Source: Mortierella alpina (lineage: Eukaryota > Mortierellomycota > Mortierellomycetes > Mortierellales > Mortierellaceae). From it: a stretch of 64,000 bases of DNA. Position numbers and translations under genes: made by a program. The stretch covers positions 36,001-100,000 of the forward strand of contig JANATF010000027.1 in NCBI GenBank assembly GCA_029449245.1, written 5' to 3'. Each line of letters begins with the position of its first letter. Within the stretch, counting starts at the first letter, position 1. Positions 1 through 10,688 of this stretch are shown here, in pieces. The notes below the pieces were generated by a model. That model did not search any database, was not told the origin of the DNA, and saw nothing but the letters and a program-made list of their open reading frames with translations.

Positions 1-330
1 GCGTGAGAATGGTGGCATGCAGCGAGGGATGAGGGACGAGAAGGATGAAAAAGAGAAGATGAAAGAGGGAGAGCGAGGGTGAAAGAGAGATGAAGAAAAA
101 AAGGCGAAGGCGAAGGGAAAGTGTTGGCGTGAGAATGGTGGCATGCATAACGCCTTCTGCCCTCTGCCCAATCCGTCTTGCGCGTGTTAACGGTAAAAGG
201 CTCGTGGCAGTGCTGCAAATTGAATACGGTGACGTCAGGTAGAACTTAGCAGTCCTTTTCCACGCCTTCATCATACTCCATGATAGTCCGACATAGCTCA
301 CTGCTTTATACCCATCATCAAGTCAAATTC
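1..330. repeat. Purine-rich low-complexity DNA with a 21-bp direct repeat
   Basis: The stretch is rich in GA-type runs on the + strand. The 21 bases at 1-21 recur at 126-146 and frame the low-complexity tract. I see no convincing coding region. The last part (about 240-390) is the promoter and leader of the CRN gene that starts at 398 and contains CAA/CAACAG runs just before the ATG. Confidence 0.5.
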
Positions 331-397
331 AGACTCTGATCCTACAACAACAACAGCAACAACAGCAAACCAATAAAACACTCACAATCACCATAAC

Positions 398-1999
398 ATG
401 ACGAACAAAATGACGCTCTTCTGTCTTGCGGAAGGAGAAACATTGTCCAGGGCCTTTTCTGTTAAGATCCAGCCCGATGGCAACGTTGACGACCTTAAGG
501 AACTCATCAAGTCTAAAAAGGCTCCCCGATTCGATGATCTTGCCGCCGACGAACTCACTCTCTGGAAGGTGTCCATCCCCATTGTCGCTGATAAGCACAA
601 GATGATCACCCTGGATACTCTTGACAAAAGAGATGAGCTTGATCCACGAGATGACATTTCAGCTGTTTTCGATGGTGAAGCACCAAAGAAATCAGACCTT
701 GTCCTTGTCCAACGCCCAACACCCCCTCCATCAGGTAATGAAGTGCCCGTTCGATGACGCTCCTGAATTAGCTAGTAACATAGGTGCTAATCTTTTTTTC
801 TGTTTGTCTCCGTTATGTTATATAGGCCTAGACCCAGAGATTGCCGCTTTGCGCAAACAACTCTCTGACGTCTTTGATTTGTCATTCAGTAAGTAATACG
901 TCACAACGTATGACATGTGTGTGAGATTCATGCCTACAGTTGCTCACTTCCTTTCTCTAAAACAACAGGCATCGGAATCGTCGTCAAGCCTGAGAAAAAG
1001 GTCGCGTTCTCCTGGTGTGGCATCGTGGATACGGCGACTCTGGACGACCTGAAGAAAAACATTTTCGACCTATACCCCCAATACGCTCACGACGATTACT
1101 TGGAAATATTCGTGTATAATGGGCAACCCAAGCCAGAACTCATCCGCGACAACGAGGACCTTCGCAAAATACTTAAGGTCGCCAAGACAACTTCCAAGGC
1201 CAGGCTCACTATCTCTCTGGAAACCCCTACCAAAAGCTTCTCCTTATGGAAGTTCAAGGACGTCTGCGCGGAATATAACCTCTCACTTTCAGATGATCCT
1301 GGTCTTGACGTCCTTCCCCCCTTTACGGATATCGAGGCTGCTCCACTGGTCTCCGAGTTTCAGAAAAAGATGCTGGCTCAGCTTCTCGATGAGGTCGAAT
1401 CAATGGTGGACGTGTTGAACCTGTTAGGCGCAAACGAAGCGACAAGATCAATGATAGTCGGCGCTTTCATGGTAAAAGCAACAAGACTATTCAAGGAAGA
1501 CCTGGTTCTTGCCGCCCAACGAAATCTCAGCGGTCGCAGAGGAAATGGCGAAGTGGACTTTTCGGTGCATTCACGGAAGAACGACAACTGCACTCTTGGC
1601 GTAACGGAAGTGAAGAGGGAGGATTTCAAGCAAGGTGTGGCTCAGAACATTGTACAGCTTGAATCAGCCTTGACGACAGCAAAGAAACGAAAGCGCAGTC
1701 CGAGGGATGTCGATGGAGATGAAGGGGAGCCAATGAAGACGAGATCGTATGGGATTGTAACGGATGCAGAGAAATGGCTATTCCTCGAATGCACTCTGCA
1801 TGAAGACGAGACAGTATCGTACAGGATGTCGGAACTAGACCGGAGTATCAATTACAAGACCAAATGGCTGGACGAAGCCAAATATGTTCTGGAAAGGCTT
1901 GTTTGGCTTTGGTCACGAATGGTGGATGAGATACCGGCACGCGACTCCTGTTCCAGGAAATTGAGCTCATCGCCGAGCAACAAAAGAATAAATTTGTAA
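398..1999 (+). CDS. Crinkler-type protein with C-terminal PD-(D/E)XK-like nuclease domain
   Basis: Three exons, 398-734, 826-888 and 969-1999, join in frame across GT-AG borders to give 476 aa. Residues 4-105 are a CRN N-terminal, ubiquitin-like domain (LFCLAEGE start, then DDLKELIKSKK and LTLWKVSIP blocks). A helical middle (about 230-310) follows. The C-terminal domain has the layout of a PD-(D/E)XK nuclease: Asp330 in EVDFSV, then Glu347-x-Lys349 in TEVKRED, and Gln359 in the next helix. CRN proteins of oomycetes and fungi commonly pair a header domain with a nuclease-like C terminus that acts in nuclei; activity here is inferred. There is no classical signal peptide, which is usual for fungal CRNs. 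The gene is followed tail-to-tail by the coiled-coil gene at 2064-3074. Confidence 0.8.
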
Positions 2000-2063
2000 C
2001 TGGGTGAAGCCCAGGCGTCATACGTTAAACATCGTTCTGTCCGCCATTTCTTCCTTCCAACTT

Positions 2064-3074
2064 TTATTCAATTAAAAAACTAAGAAGAGCACGTTCAGAT
2101 TCTTTGGCTTTTTTGTCAGCCGCCGCAGACAACGTGTTGGCTTCTTCAAGTGTGGCTCTGGCCTTTTCCATCGCACTGTGAGCCTCCAAAAGCTGTTTCC
2201 TTGCTTTGTTAAGGTCACGCTTGCGCTCGTTCAGCGCTTCTCGTTGTTTCTCAGAGTCAGTTCTGTCATTCTTGGCATTAATCCGTAGCATTTGCAACTC
2301 GGTATCGTCCAGACTTTCCCCGTTATGATATGGAAATAAATCGCTTGGCCTCAAAATACTCTTGGCAACTGACTTGTCGTTCATTTCGCGAATATGTAAG
2401 CGATAGAGCGCGACATAAGGTTCACCAAGGCTTCTTATGACAGATTCCGTTTGTTCCCGAACGCTCTTGTATTCTTGAATGAAGATGTCGAACAATGAAC
2501 AACGATGTGTCGACACATCTGTGGCATCGCTTGAAGTAGGCAAGTCAAGAGGTGTGTTAGGAGCAGCGTGGTCTGGACTATCCTCCGATATGACTCCTAC
2601 TTCCAACGCTTGCGGATTTCCGTTAAAAGTAGGCTTGCATTCAGACGGAGGTTGTCGCGGCACGGTGTCACGGGTTGGTTCACGAATGTCTGAAATCCCG
2701 TCAGAAATGACCATCACTGACTTTGGACAGACCGATGGACTTGCGTTGGATGGTAGTGAAACACTGGGCTTCATGACGTGTCGTCTCTTGCGTCTTTCAA
2801 TGGTATCGACCGGCGCATCTTCAGAGACGCTAACATGCAAATTTACGAAAGCGGATGTTAATTATAATTTTGGCTTAACAGCACTATCTCCATCGTGGAT
2901 TAAACAACGTCGAGAATAATCTTACCCTTCTGCTTCTTGAGATTCTGCTTCGTGAGATTCTGCTTCATGAGAAACAGCCCCGCCATGGTGAAATTCGCCT
3001 TCTGAAAATCGCTTTCTTGTAAGTAGTCTGTTAGAAGCCTCATTTGTCTCGGGAAGAGCGTGTTGAGTATCCAT
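2064..3074 (-). CDS. Nuclear-type coiled-coil protein, copy 1
   Basis: Two exons, 3074-2926 and 2829-2064, give 304 aa. Exon 1 begins MDTQHALPE and carries a TRKR basic patch. Exon 2 opens with a basic ERRKRRH run that could be a nuclear localisation signal. An acidic Ser/Pro-rich middle follows, and then a long coiled coil (about residues 190-300) rich in Ala, Glu, Lys and Arg, with the block KARKQLLEAHS. The gene at 11374-12383 has the same exon structure, the same basic opening and the same coiled-coil block, so they are paralogues. A TATA-like box lies at 3126-3136, and GGCT-AGT motifs at 3270-3308 resemble those of the 28-61 kb block. Function unknown. Confidence 0.7.
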
Positions 3075-3125
3075 TTAGCTTTTTGTGGGCATGATTGTTG
3101 TACTCATGCTGGGAGGGATGGTACT

Positions 3126-3308
3126 TATATTTTATAGAGAGCCACAAACGCTCTAATACAGTAGACGAAAGAGCATTCATTCTTGCACGCACAAAAGGCT
3201 GAAGCCAAGAGAAGAGATATGCGGCAGTTTAGGTTCAACATTTCAATGAAACCCCGCTGAGTGCTGAGTGCGGGGCCTAGTAAGCAGTACATAGGTGGCT
3301 CAGTAAAG
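3126..3308 (-). promoter_or_regulatory. Promoter of the coiled-coil gene: TATA box and GGCT-AGT motifs
   Basis: The minus strand reads CTATAAAATATAAG at 3126-3139, about 55 bp upstream of the ATG at 3074. On the plus strand GGGGCCTAGTAAG (3272-3284) and GGTGGCTCAGTAAAG (3294-3308) resemble the GRGGCTNAGTA motif of the 28-61 kb block. Confidence 0.4.
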
Positions 3309-3819
3309 GAGTAAAGAAAGGAGATTGGCCAATGGCTATCGTGAAATTCGTCGTCATTTGAAGCTGCGACAGTTTTTATGGCGCAAAGACCTTATTTTCT
3401 AGTAGTGAGAGTGTACTCGCGGGTCGAAAGGAGCTGCTTCACGTTCGCCTGCTCTCTGCCAGCCAAGAGGAACCATAAAAAACAAAGCTCGCATTCGGGA
3501 ACATAAGAAATCTAAAGCGAGAGCTTGCGTTCGTCGTCCTTCCTGCCACAAATTTGTCTGCGAAACTTATGATGATGGTTCAAAATATTTTTTATTGCAT
3601 CGCAACGCTACGTTGTGAATCAGTGTGATGATAATCCTCCTAGAGAAGCGAAGGTCTCAAAAGGTTAAACTTTTAGTATGTAGATAGCTTGCAGTACAAC
3701 GAAGATTCGTCTATAGAGCAATTGAAGTACATCAGTATCAAAGGACACAAAAGGACATCTAACGTAATCCCATACTCTTGACAGCCATGCCTATACTCTG
3801 TCTTACCCTCGACTTTCAT
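3309..3819. other. Intergenic, nothing recognised
   Basis: About 500 bp between the motif cluster and the 3' end of the CRN-like gene at 3820. No open frame with coding character, repeat or RNA gene was recognised. Confidence 0.4.
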
Positions 3820-4095
3820 CTAGGACCATTCCGGAACGTGAACGCGAATGTGGCCGTAGCCCTGGGACAAAACTTTCCAAATATCCTTCATTTCAGAGTT
3901 AAGCTCTTCCTTGCCACGGGGGGTCTCCCAAACAAGCTTGAGACCCTCAGGGAGAACGCCGAGAAAATAGGCTTCATTTTGGCCGTAAATTAAGTCCCGG
4001 AGTCCATCAAAGCGATCGTTTACTGTGGCTCGCAGCACTCTCTCGTTCGATTCGCCAGCAATAATGTAATTAATGTACTTGGTCTTGTAATCCAT
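3820..4095 (-). CDS. Stand-alone CRN N-terminal-like (ubiquitin-like) protein
   Basis: This is 91 aa in a single exon. It fits the length and rhythm of the CRN N-terminal domain: a first beta pair (KYINYIIAGES), a helix with the RFDGLRDLIYG block, a central strand (LKLVWETP) and a last strand ending GYGHIRVHVPEWS, which parallels the IHIVIE endings of full CRNs in this window. No C-terminal effector domain is attached. A TATA-like box lies near 4190-4197 on the minus strand. Such short proteins could be decoys, adaptors or truncated CRNs. The assignment rests on pattern similarity by eye. Confidence 0.55.
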   Translation of the reverse strand: MDYKTKYINYIIAGESNERVLRATVNDRFDGLRDLIYGQNEAYFLGVLPEGLKLVWETPRGKEELNSEMKDIWKVLSQGYGHIRVHVPEWS

Positions 4096-4296
4096 TGGTG
4101 CAGGTTTGATGGGAAAGAGGGTGGCTGGATATCGTACTACTGATTGAAGAGTGTGACGAGAAATACTACTCCTACACTTGCTAATCCTTATATACTTTCC
4201 TCATCTTCCTCCATATGTCCAAAGTGTTCGCATAATCACGACTGGGTCCTCAGTCCAATATGTTTGCCCACTGCCATCCGTTTCTGCCCGTCCATT

Positions 4297-4390
4297 TGTC
4301 CTATCAATTGGGTGTGTCCTATCAATTGGGTGTGTCCTATCAATTGGGTGTGTCCTATCAATTGGGTGTGACCTATATCAATTGGGTGTA
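4297..4390. repeat. 18-bp tandem repeat
   Basis: About five copies of an 18-bp unit (GTCCTATCAATTGGGTGT and variants) lie head to tail. The last copies are degenerate. Because 18 is a multiple of three, several frames stay open across it; these are not genes. Confidence 0.85.
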
Positions 4391-4398
4391 CGCGTTGG

Positions 4399-5040
4399 GT
4401 GTACGCAGAGGGGCGAGGGGACATGGTGGCAAAGGGCAATTGTTCATACCAAAAGATAGCAAAGGAAATTCATGCATCCAGACAAAGAGGTGCTTGCATT
4501 GATGCAGCATGGATGAGGAAAAACGGCAAGCATCCATCTCTCTACACTCAAATACGCCGACTTGCATGCAAGAAAAGAGCGCTAGAGATGCAGCATGGAT
4601 GCACCATGGATGAGGCATGGATGAGGCGAAAGTGGCAAAAGATCCTGCACTCCAAAGAAATGTATGGATGCGGCATAGATGAGGCAAGTATACACACACA
4701 ACAAAGAAAGGGCGCTTGCACTGATGCAGCATGGATGAGGCAAAACGGCGAGCATCCATCTCTCTACACTCAAAGCAACGTAAATACGCCGACTTGCATG
4801 CAAGAAAAGAGCGCTAGTGATGCAGCATGGATGCATCATGGATGAGGCATGGATGAGGCGAAAGTGGCAAAAGATTCCTGCAAGAAATGTACGGATACGG
4901 CGCGAGTGGTATGGATGAGGCGAGTGATACACACACAACGCTGGTGTTTGCAATGATGCAGCATGGATGAGGCAAAAAGGCGCTAGTGTTTGCACTGATG
5001 CAACATGGATGAGGCGAGGAAGGGAGGCCCATCCTGCTCC
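4399..5040. repeat. Complex minisatellite, copy 1 (ATGCAGCATGGATGAGGC family)
   Basis: Long higher-order repeats are built from words such as GATGCAGCATGGATGAGGC, ACTTGCATGCAAGAAAAG and AAGTGGCAAAAGATCC. An almost identical block stands at 13560-14230, with the same order of words and few differences. The open frames across it on both strands follow from the repeat period and are not treated as genes. Confidence 0.85.
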
Positions 5041-5325
5041 GTGACACGATACACCTTAGCCAATTGTTGCCAGATTGGGTGCGAGCTGATCGCAGACCAT
5101 GATGCTGACCCGCAAATGCCACAGTGCTACAGTCGATGTACGTAGTCTGTATTGGGCGGAGGACGATTCTTGATATCGCATTCAGAGCCTCCTTGCAGTG
5201 AAGTATAAAAGATGTTACGTAGTCGTTATGCTTAAGACTACTTACTAGCCCCTTTTTTCATACTATCAATCATCGCCATGCTTTTGAGATTCATGTGTAT
5301 CGTTGAAGGGAGACCAGATCTGGGA
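5041..5325 (+). pseudogene. Duplicated CRN promoter with a CRN gene cut off after about 15 codons
   Basis: Bases 5041-5322 match 14222-14519 almost exactly, including the TATA box (TATAAAAG near 5204) and the start codon at 5278. In the second copy the reading frame continues for 98 codons (14475-14771). Here the match stops abruptly after the codons for about 15 residues and is replaced by G-rich sequence resembling the end of the minisatellite. It is therefore a 3'-truncated duplicate. Confidence 0.75.
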
Positions 5326-5601
5326 GGGCGAGGGTGAGGGGTGAAGGTAGCAAAGGTCAATTGGGTACAAAAGGATAGCAAAGGAATTCATGCATCCAGA
5401 GAGGGCAAAGGAGGGTAATCATTGCGTTTGAATGGAAACTCAGAGGGGCGAGAAATTGTCCAAGTGGCGACCTACGTCCTCATGCATGGAAACCGATGGC
5501 AAACACTGAATTTGGATGGTCCAAGGATGGTATATAACGTCCTTGCCAGTTTCCTTTTTCCTCATCACAGCCATTTTCTCACATTTCCAAACTTACCCAA
5601 A

Positions 5602-6378
5602 ATGCAACCTTCTTCAAACGAACCCACCCTAAGCTGCGAGCAAGCCAGCGCCGAGTACTCGGACAGCTATCAAAGCGAGCATGGTGCCGACTGCTCTGGC
5701 ACTCCCGAGGAGGATGGTTACCAGAGCGATCAAGAAACTTCCAAATGCCTCGATCCTGCCGATGAGGATGGCTACCAGAGCGATCAAGAAACTGACAGGT
5801 GCCTCGATCCCGCCGATGAGGATGGTTACCAGAGCGATCAAGAAACTGACAGGTGCCTCGATCCTGCCGATGAGGATGGCTACCAGAGCGATCAAGAAAC
5901 TGACAGGTGCCTCGATCCTGCCGATGAGGATGGTTATCAGAGCGATCAAGAAACTGACAGGTGCCTCGATCCTGCCGATGAGGATGGTTATCAGAGCGAT
6001 CAAGAAACTGACAAATGCTTTGATCTTGCCAAGGATAGTCATCCAGAAAACCCTAAGCAGTTCGACGCTGTGGTGGTTCGAACAGTGAAACGTCCCTGCC
6101 CCAGCATGGAAGAAAGCAGCACCCCATCGTCCACGAAGAGAGTCTGCTTCGAGGATACAACGACGCGCGAGTCTTCAGAGCGAATTCATTTGATTATCAA
6201 ATTTGAAGATGCTATCCGCGACCTCACCAAATGCCGACGACGTCCGACCTTGGACGGGGCTCAAAGTATTCTCGATGGAACATCAGCGAAAGATTCAGAC
6301 AAAGGTATTCGGGGTATCGATAGGAAAATTCGTACATACAACAAGTGGTTGCAACGCCTCGAGGAACTTGATACATAA
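5602..6378 (+). CDS. Acidic 18-residue-repeat protein sharing a CRN-associated C-terminal domain
   Basis: The start is taken at 5602 because a TATA-like TATATAACG lies at about 5531. This gives 258 aa. Residues about 40-150 are six head-to-tail copies of an 18-aa acidic unit (DEDGYQSDQETDRCLDPA), 54 bp each at DNA level. The C-terminal 95 residues (SSTKRVCF, SSERIHLI, DAIRDL, RRPTLD, then a helical end with YNKWLQRLEEL) match the C terminus of the CRN protein at 14955-16250. That gene has a CRN N-terminal domain; this one has the repeat array instead. Function unknown. Nearly identical repeat DNA suggests recent expansion. Confidence 0.7.
   Translation: MQPSSNEPTLSCEQASAEYSDSYQSEHGADCSGTPEEDGYQSDQETSKCLDPADEDGYQSDQETDRCLDPADEDGYQSDQETDRCLDPADEDGYQSDQETDRCLDPADEDGYQSDQETDRCLDPADEDGYQSDQETDKCFDLAKDSHPENPKQFDAVVVRTVKRPCPSMEESSTPSSTKRVCFEDTTTRESSERIHLIIKFEDAIRDLTKCRRRPTLDGAQSILDGTSAKDSDKGIRGIDRKIRTYNKWLQRLEELDT
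5722..6022 (+). repeat. 54-bp coding tandem repeat (18 aa)
   Basis: In-frame tandem array inside the gene above. Units differ mainly at synonymous third positions. The same periodicity keeps long antisense and shifted frames open here; these are artefacts. Confidence 0.85.
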
Positions 6379-6610
6379 TCTCATAGAAGGTTGAAAATCA
6401 CCGGCCGAAGTACTTAAATTCAAGTTGGAATAAATATGCTTGCGATAGTTCAAAGAGCAGCCCGATCGTAAACGTGAATAATCCAAAAGGAACAGTGTGA
6501 AACACGTCGAGGAGCACACAACTTAACACAAACGACTGGGTCTGTGCTTCGTGGTGTGTGACTCTTCCCCATTCCTCTTACGCTTTTCACTCTGAACACA
6601 TCACTCCAGT

Positions 6611-7150
6611 ATGACAACTGAGTCCCAAAAACACGACCAGATTGACAAGCGAGTGCCTCCAGAAGTCTGGGAACGGATCTTTGGTCGCCTATACCCTTCC
6701 CAGCTCACCCGTGTGTCGATGGTCAACAACAACTTTAATAACATCGTCTCCTCTCTGTCAGTGTGGTCCTACATGTTCTCAGTGGCTTTTGGACCCACGG
6801 TGCGACTTCGCAATATGCCTGAATCCAAGAGCTACATGCTGTACATGTGCGCGAGCAGCCTTTATGTCTGTGAAGAGTGTCTCAACCGCAGCACGATGGG
6901 GATCTCGTCGTCTTCGTCATCGTCAGGGATGGAGACACTCCTGGAGACACTCCAAAGGGTAAGCTTGTCAGCAGCAATGTCGTCAAACTCGGGCGACTTC
7001 TTGTTCTTGATGAGCTCTTTGGGGTCATCGACAGTGTCACTCAAAGTAACCTTAACAGAGAACGCATTGGAGGTAGCTTCTCCATCAACTAGACAGAACA
7101 GGGTCGGTCAACTGGTTGTCGATCATGGTGTTGCGAAGCATCAAAGGTAA
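6611..7150 (+). pseudogene. Truncated F-box protein fused to antisense CRN sequence
   Basis: The first roughly 93 codons look like an F-box protein (VPPEVWERIFGRLYPSQL followed by a hydrophobic helix and a Cys-containing CEECLNR). From about 6890 the frame runs through DNA whose minus strand encodes a CRN N-terminal domain, so the last roughly 85 residues are Ser-rich antisense translation. This looks like an F-box gene broken by insertion of, or recombination with, a CRN gene in opposite orientation. The chimeric frame could still be expressed, but I regard it as a remnant. Confidence 0.6.
6862..7100 (-). pseudogene. CRN N-terminal fragment, antisense to the F-box remnant
   Basis: Minus-strand translation gives LFCLVDGE, AFSVKV, DDPKELIKNKK, FDDIAADKLTLW and VSIPD in order, very close to the CRN header encoded at 398-734. 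There is no in-frame ATG at the expected place: the upstream ATG-containing sequence is in another frame. The fragment stops after the header region. It is a partial copy. Confidence 0.65.
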
Positions 7151-7339
7151 AAAAAGGGAGGCTGTCAAAGAGTGATCGATGTGTGAGATGAGTGTGAAAG
7201 AATAGGAGGGAGATGCAGGATGTGGTTATAAAAGAAAAAGAAGGAAGAAGGGCGACGGACGAAGATAGGGCGTGGGAGCGTTGGCAAAGGCGATGAATGG
7301 TGAAGAGGATAGGCGACAAAAGAGAGCGTGGCAAAAATA

Positions 7340-7640
7340 ATTAGCTATACAGCAGGGAAGTTGATGACGTCACTAGCTTGCGTGCTCTCCTCTTCCACAC
7401 CACTCCCACTCCATCTCTTCCACAGCATCCTCACTCCCACGACTATTTCATCACTTCTTCTATACCCGACCCTCTTTTGTCACCCGCCACGCTCATCGTC
7501 GCCCTTCTCTTTCTGTCTCCTATCCTTCACTCTCTCCATCACCCTTCTCTTTGTACCCTTCTCTCTTTGTTTACTTCGTCCACACCTTGTTTCTTTCTTT
7601 CTTCTACCGCATTGACATCAAGGTAATGTGTCAGAACAGA
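7340..7640. other. Pyrimidine-rich non-coding stretch
   Basis: The + strand is strongly CT-rich (many TCTCTTT, CTCCCAC and CACCC words). It mirrors the purine-rich sequence at the left edge of the window in opposite orientation. Open frames here are rich in Ser, Leu and Pro only because of composition. Confidence 0.5.
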
Positions 7641-7649
7641 CTTCTCTCA

Positions 7650-7995
7650 CGCAGAACATCTAGTCAACAGCAATCTGGCCTTTTTGGCTCCAGCAGGTGC
7701 TCCAGAGTAATTTCGTGCCCTGCCGAGCGGGAGGCGGTTGTGATTATGATGGTCTTCAGATTGGCTTTGCATGACCTGTATGATGTCATGCACACCTTTT
7801 GTTGACACTTTGGGGTGAATGCGCATAACATCTAATCAACAGCAACCTGGCCTTTTTAGCTCCAGCAGGTGCTCCAGAGTAATTTCGTGCCCTGCCGAGC
7901 GGGAGGCGGTTGTGATTATGGTGGTCTTCAGATTGGCTTTGCATGACCTGTATGATGTCATGCACACTTTCTGTCGATTGCGCTTCTGTGGTCTA
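7650..7995. repeat. Tandem duplication, 172-bp period
   Basis: Bases from about 7650 to 7800 recur from 7822 to 7972 with few changes (shared words CAGGTGCTCCAGAGTAATTT and GCCCTGCCGAGCGGGAGGCG). The function is not known. It lies about 200 bp upstream of the nuclease-like gene at 8207. Confidence 0.85.
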
Positions 7996-8206
7996 GGAAA
8001 GAGCCATGATGATACGGTGGCACTCGTTAACTTTTGACTCTACTATTCCCACTCTCACACTACTAGCGTCTCAACTGTCTTAAGCCGCTTTGTTGCCGGT
8101 AAGCTGTTTCCTCCCTTTGCCTAATATAGCGATGGGCAATATAGACTGGGAATATCACTTCGTTCTCATACTTTGGTCGTTTCCTCGTTAGCATTCTCGT
8201 TCAAGC

Positions 8207-10369
8207 ATGTCGGCCAATTTGTATCTAAACTGGGCGCTGAATGTCGAGGCGAAGAAGGAGCATGTCTCTTTTGTGAACTTTGTGAGAAAGTTTGATTTCA
8301 CTAAAAAAGATGTCGCACATGAGGCGTACTTGTCTCTCATTGAGTCGCAACATATTCGCCAATGTCGACGGAAACGACTTCATGAAGCCTACAACTCCTT
8401 TCGAGCGCGGAACGAGGAAGAATTTTGGGCTGAGCGAGCTCTGCTTGTTAGCAGTGCCATTACGGCCAAGAAGTCGGCGGTTTTGATACAAGAAGCGGGT
8501 CTTCTGGAGGCGGGTTCTGGGCTGCGGAGATACCCCTCTGACTTAAAGACCAACGTTTTGAATAAGGCCGAGATAGAAGCGGAAGCCACCTGCAAGATAA
8601 CTGGTACGGTTCCTTGATTCCCTAATTTCATTCAAGGAAGTTATTGTGTTATCGTCTTTTCATCATTTTCTCGTTCGTGACAAATACGTCTAGACAAGAT
8701 CATCACCGGCGGAGGCCAGAGCAAAATCCCCGCCGATCATGAGCAGGATGAGGACCCAGCTGAGGTTGACGTGACAGACGAGGAACTTTCACGTGCCAGA
8801 TTGACCCCCTTCTATGACCTGATCCTCTGTGTGTTCAAGAAGGTTATTATTATACTACTTTCCTGTTATCTCGCTTTAGTCGCTTCCGCCAAGATATTAA
8901 AACTGCAATATTTCCATATAGACACGAGGTGAGGCCGTGGCTCTTCCTGTTTCTCCACAGCATCTTCCTTCCCTAAATCACCTTGAGATGGTCAGATGCG
9001 CTGCAAAAGAACTTGAAGGCGCTTCTGAAGTTAGCAAGGACACGCTGTAGGTTTTTATCGGGTTCTTCATTGTTTCAGTGGTCTACTTCGCAATTTTCTG
9101 TATTCAGCTTGTCTGATTTAAAAAAAATAGCGTTCTTTTGTCAGGTATCATCAATACTCTCTCGCCTGGAGTAGAGGCATTCACCCTTTCGCCCAAGATT
9201 AAGTCTGAGTCGCTAGTGCCGTCGCTCTCGTCAAGGCTGCCGACCATTGAATCGTTGTTGTCGGAGCTTTTGTTGGCGCTGTGTCCTGGTCTGGATAATG
9301 ATCCTTATGCCGAAGCAACGCTTACAGGGCTGCAAGTCAAGGTCTGGGAGCTTCTTGGAAATTCAGCGAGAGAGACAGGCATAAAAACCAAGGAACAAAA
9401 AGCAGTTCACGCGGTGCTCATGGTCCTGAACTACATTTGCTCGTTGTTGGCCACGGAGCAGTTCGCACCCCCAACCTCTGAACACGTTTTTGTGTCTGCC
9501 TGGACACATATTCTTAACGTGCTCTTCTTCAACAGCAAGGTCCGCGCGATACCGTAAGTTAATAAAGAAAATGCATTGGGCCCAGTTGTGACTGAATTGA
9601 CTTATTGATTTATAACTTTTTCTACCATAGAGGGGAGCTGGTGTCGACGGCAGCTCGAAGTTGCCGCGTGATGGTCGAGGAGGAGTTTGGGACAACGAAT
9701 AAATATGTTGGTGGGAGAAAAGTGGACATGAGTATTCGGATATACGCGGATCATACTTGGGAAGACGAGATCTGCGTATTTGAGTTCAAGTCAACGCGTG
9801 TGTCTGAAGCCATTTGTCAACAACAGCAGAGAAAGTCGGTTCGCCTCAATGGCGCCATCCTTTTGGACCTAGAGAAAAGAGGTCTAAATATTGCCGACAG
9901 CTATCCTGTTATAGCAGAAGGACGAGGCTTGACCATGGATTTCTACACCTTGCGCCGCTATGAGGACGTGCTGGGGGCAGGACGCTCTACATTGGTTAGC
10001 GTTTGGCTTCCTTCCAGTGAAGCGCAGCTCAAACGGTTCCTGAAGTCAGACTCGCTCCATATGTTGTTGGCTTTCACGGTAAGTGATTGAGTTACTGTCA
10101 AGGTTTTGCATCCTCGGCACTAATATTCATTCAGTCTCGCAACTAATTGCTTGTTTTTCATGACCCAACAATAATAGGAGCATACAAGAAAATACGCCCT
10201 CGATGTTGTTGATGCTTTCGCCTCAAGTCCAGTGACACCACTTACAACCATCTCCCCCCAGAAGCACAAGATACTGGAGCCGTATATTTTGTTCACACCA
10301 TCCAAAAACAACAAGAAATCAAGAACGGTGTCAGTCTCTGAGGAAGACGAGTGGGAGACATCAAAATAA
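8207..10369 (+). CDS. Six-exon protein with PD-(D/E)XK nuclease-like domain
   Basis: Exons 8207-8603, 8694-8842, 8922-9046, 9131-9553, 9631-10078 and 10178-10369 keep frame through five GT-AG introns and give 577 aa. The N-terminal third is helical and basic. The C-terminal third contains a nuclease-like core: a Gly-rich turn and Asp397 (GGRKVDMSI), then Glu416-x-Lys418 (CVFEFKST) and a Gln-rich helix, as expected for PD-(D/E)XK folds. The last residues are Ser/Lys/Glu-rich. No CRN header is present. It may be the effector half of a CRN-like system or an unrelated nuclease of the same fold; catalytic activity is inferred from the motif only. A degraded 28S fragment follows at 10439. Confidence 0.65.
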
Positions 10370-10438
10370 GTCATTTCAAAGACTTCTAATACACGTCATC
10401 TTTTAATACATGTACATATATATATCTGCAAGCCTTCA

Positions 10439-10570
10439 GTCTCACGACGGTCTAAGCCCAGCTCACGTTCCCTATTCGTGGCTTACTGAATTCTGCTTCA
10501 GTGTGATAGGAAGAGCCGCCATCGAAGGATCAGAAAGCAACGTCGAACGCTTGGCTGCTACAAGCCAGTT
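10439..10570 (-). repeat. Degraded 28S rRNA fragment (minus strand)
   Basis: The minus strand matches the 28S stretch that starts at AACTGGCTTGTGGCAG, with internal deletions of about 15 and 5 nt. It runs on to the GACCGTCGTGAGAC word. The same stretch is found intact at 62001 onward. Its upstream edge (10570) coincides within a few nt with the edges of the 28S pieces at 20268, 27482 and 62001. Confidence 0.85.
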
Positions 10571-10688
10571 TGTGTACCATCCATTGTTCCCTAGGTTGAT
10601 CGAAGCGGAGTCCATGCTGAATCAATCCCTGGTATTGGATGTTCAAGTTTGAATTTGAAAGAGTATTGAGGAATTAGATAAAGGTTAT

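Noticed and set aside
1-330. Telomere end
   Set aside because: No TTAGGG-type repeats were seen; only purine-rich low-complexity sequence.
4144-5122. Many open frames in the first minisatellite
   Set aside because: Repeat-driven, on both strands, low-complexity products, no promoters.
5629-6088. Long antisense and shifted open frames across the acidic repeat
   Set aside because: They follow from the 54-bp period, which keeps all frames open; only the sense frame joins a conserved C-terminal domain.
7328-7805. Ser/Leu-rich frames in the CT-rich stretch
   Set aside because: Composition artefact; no conserved features.
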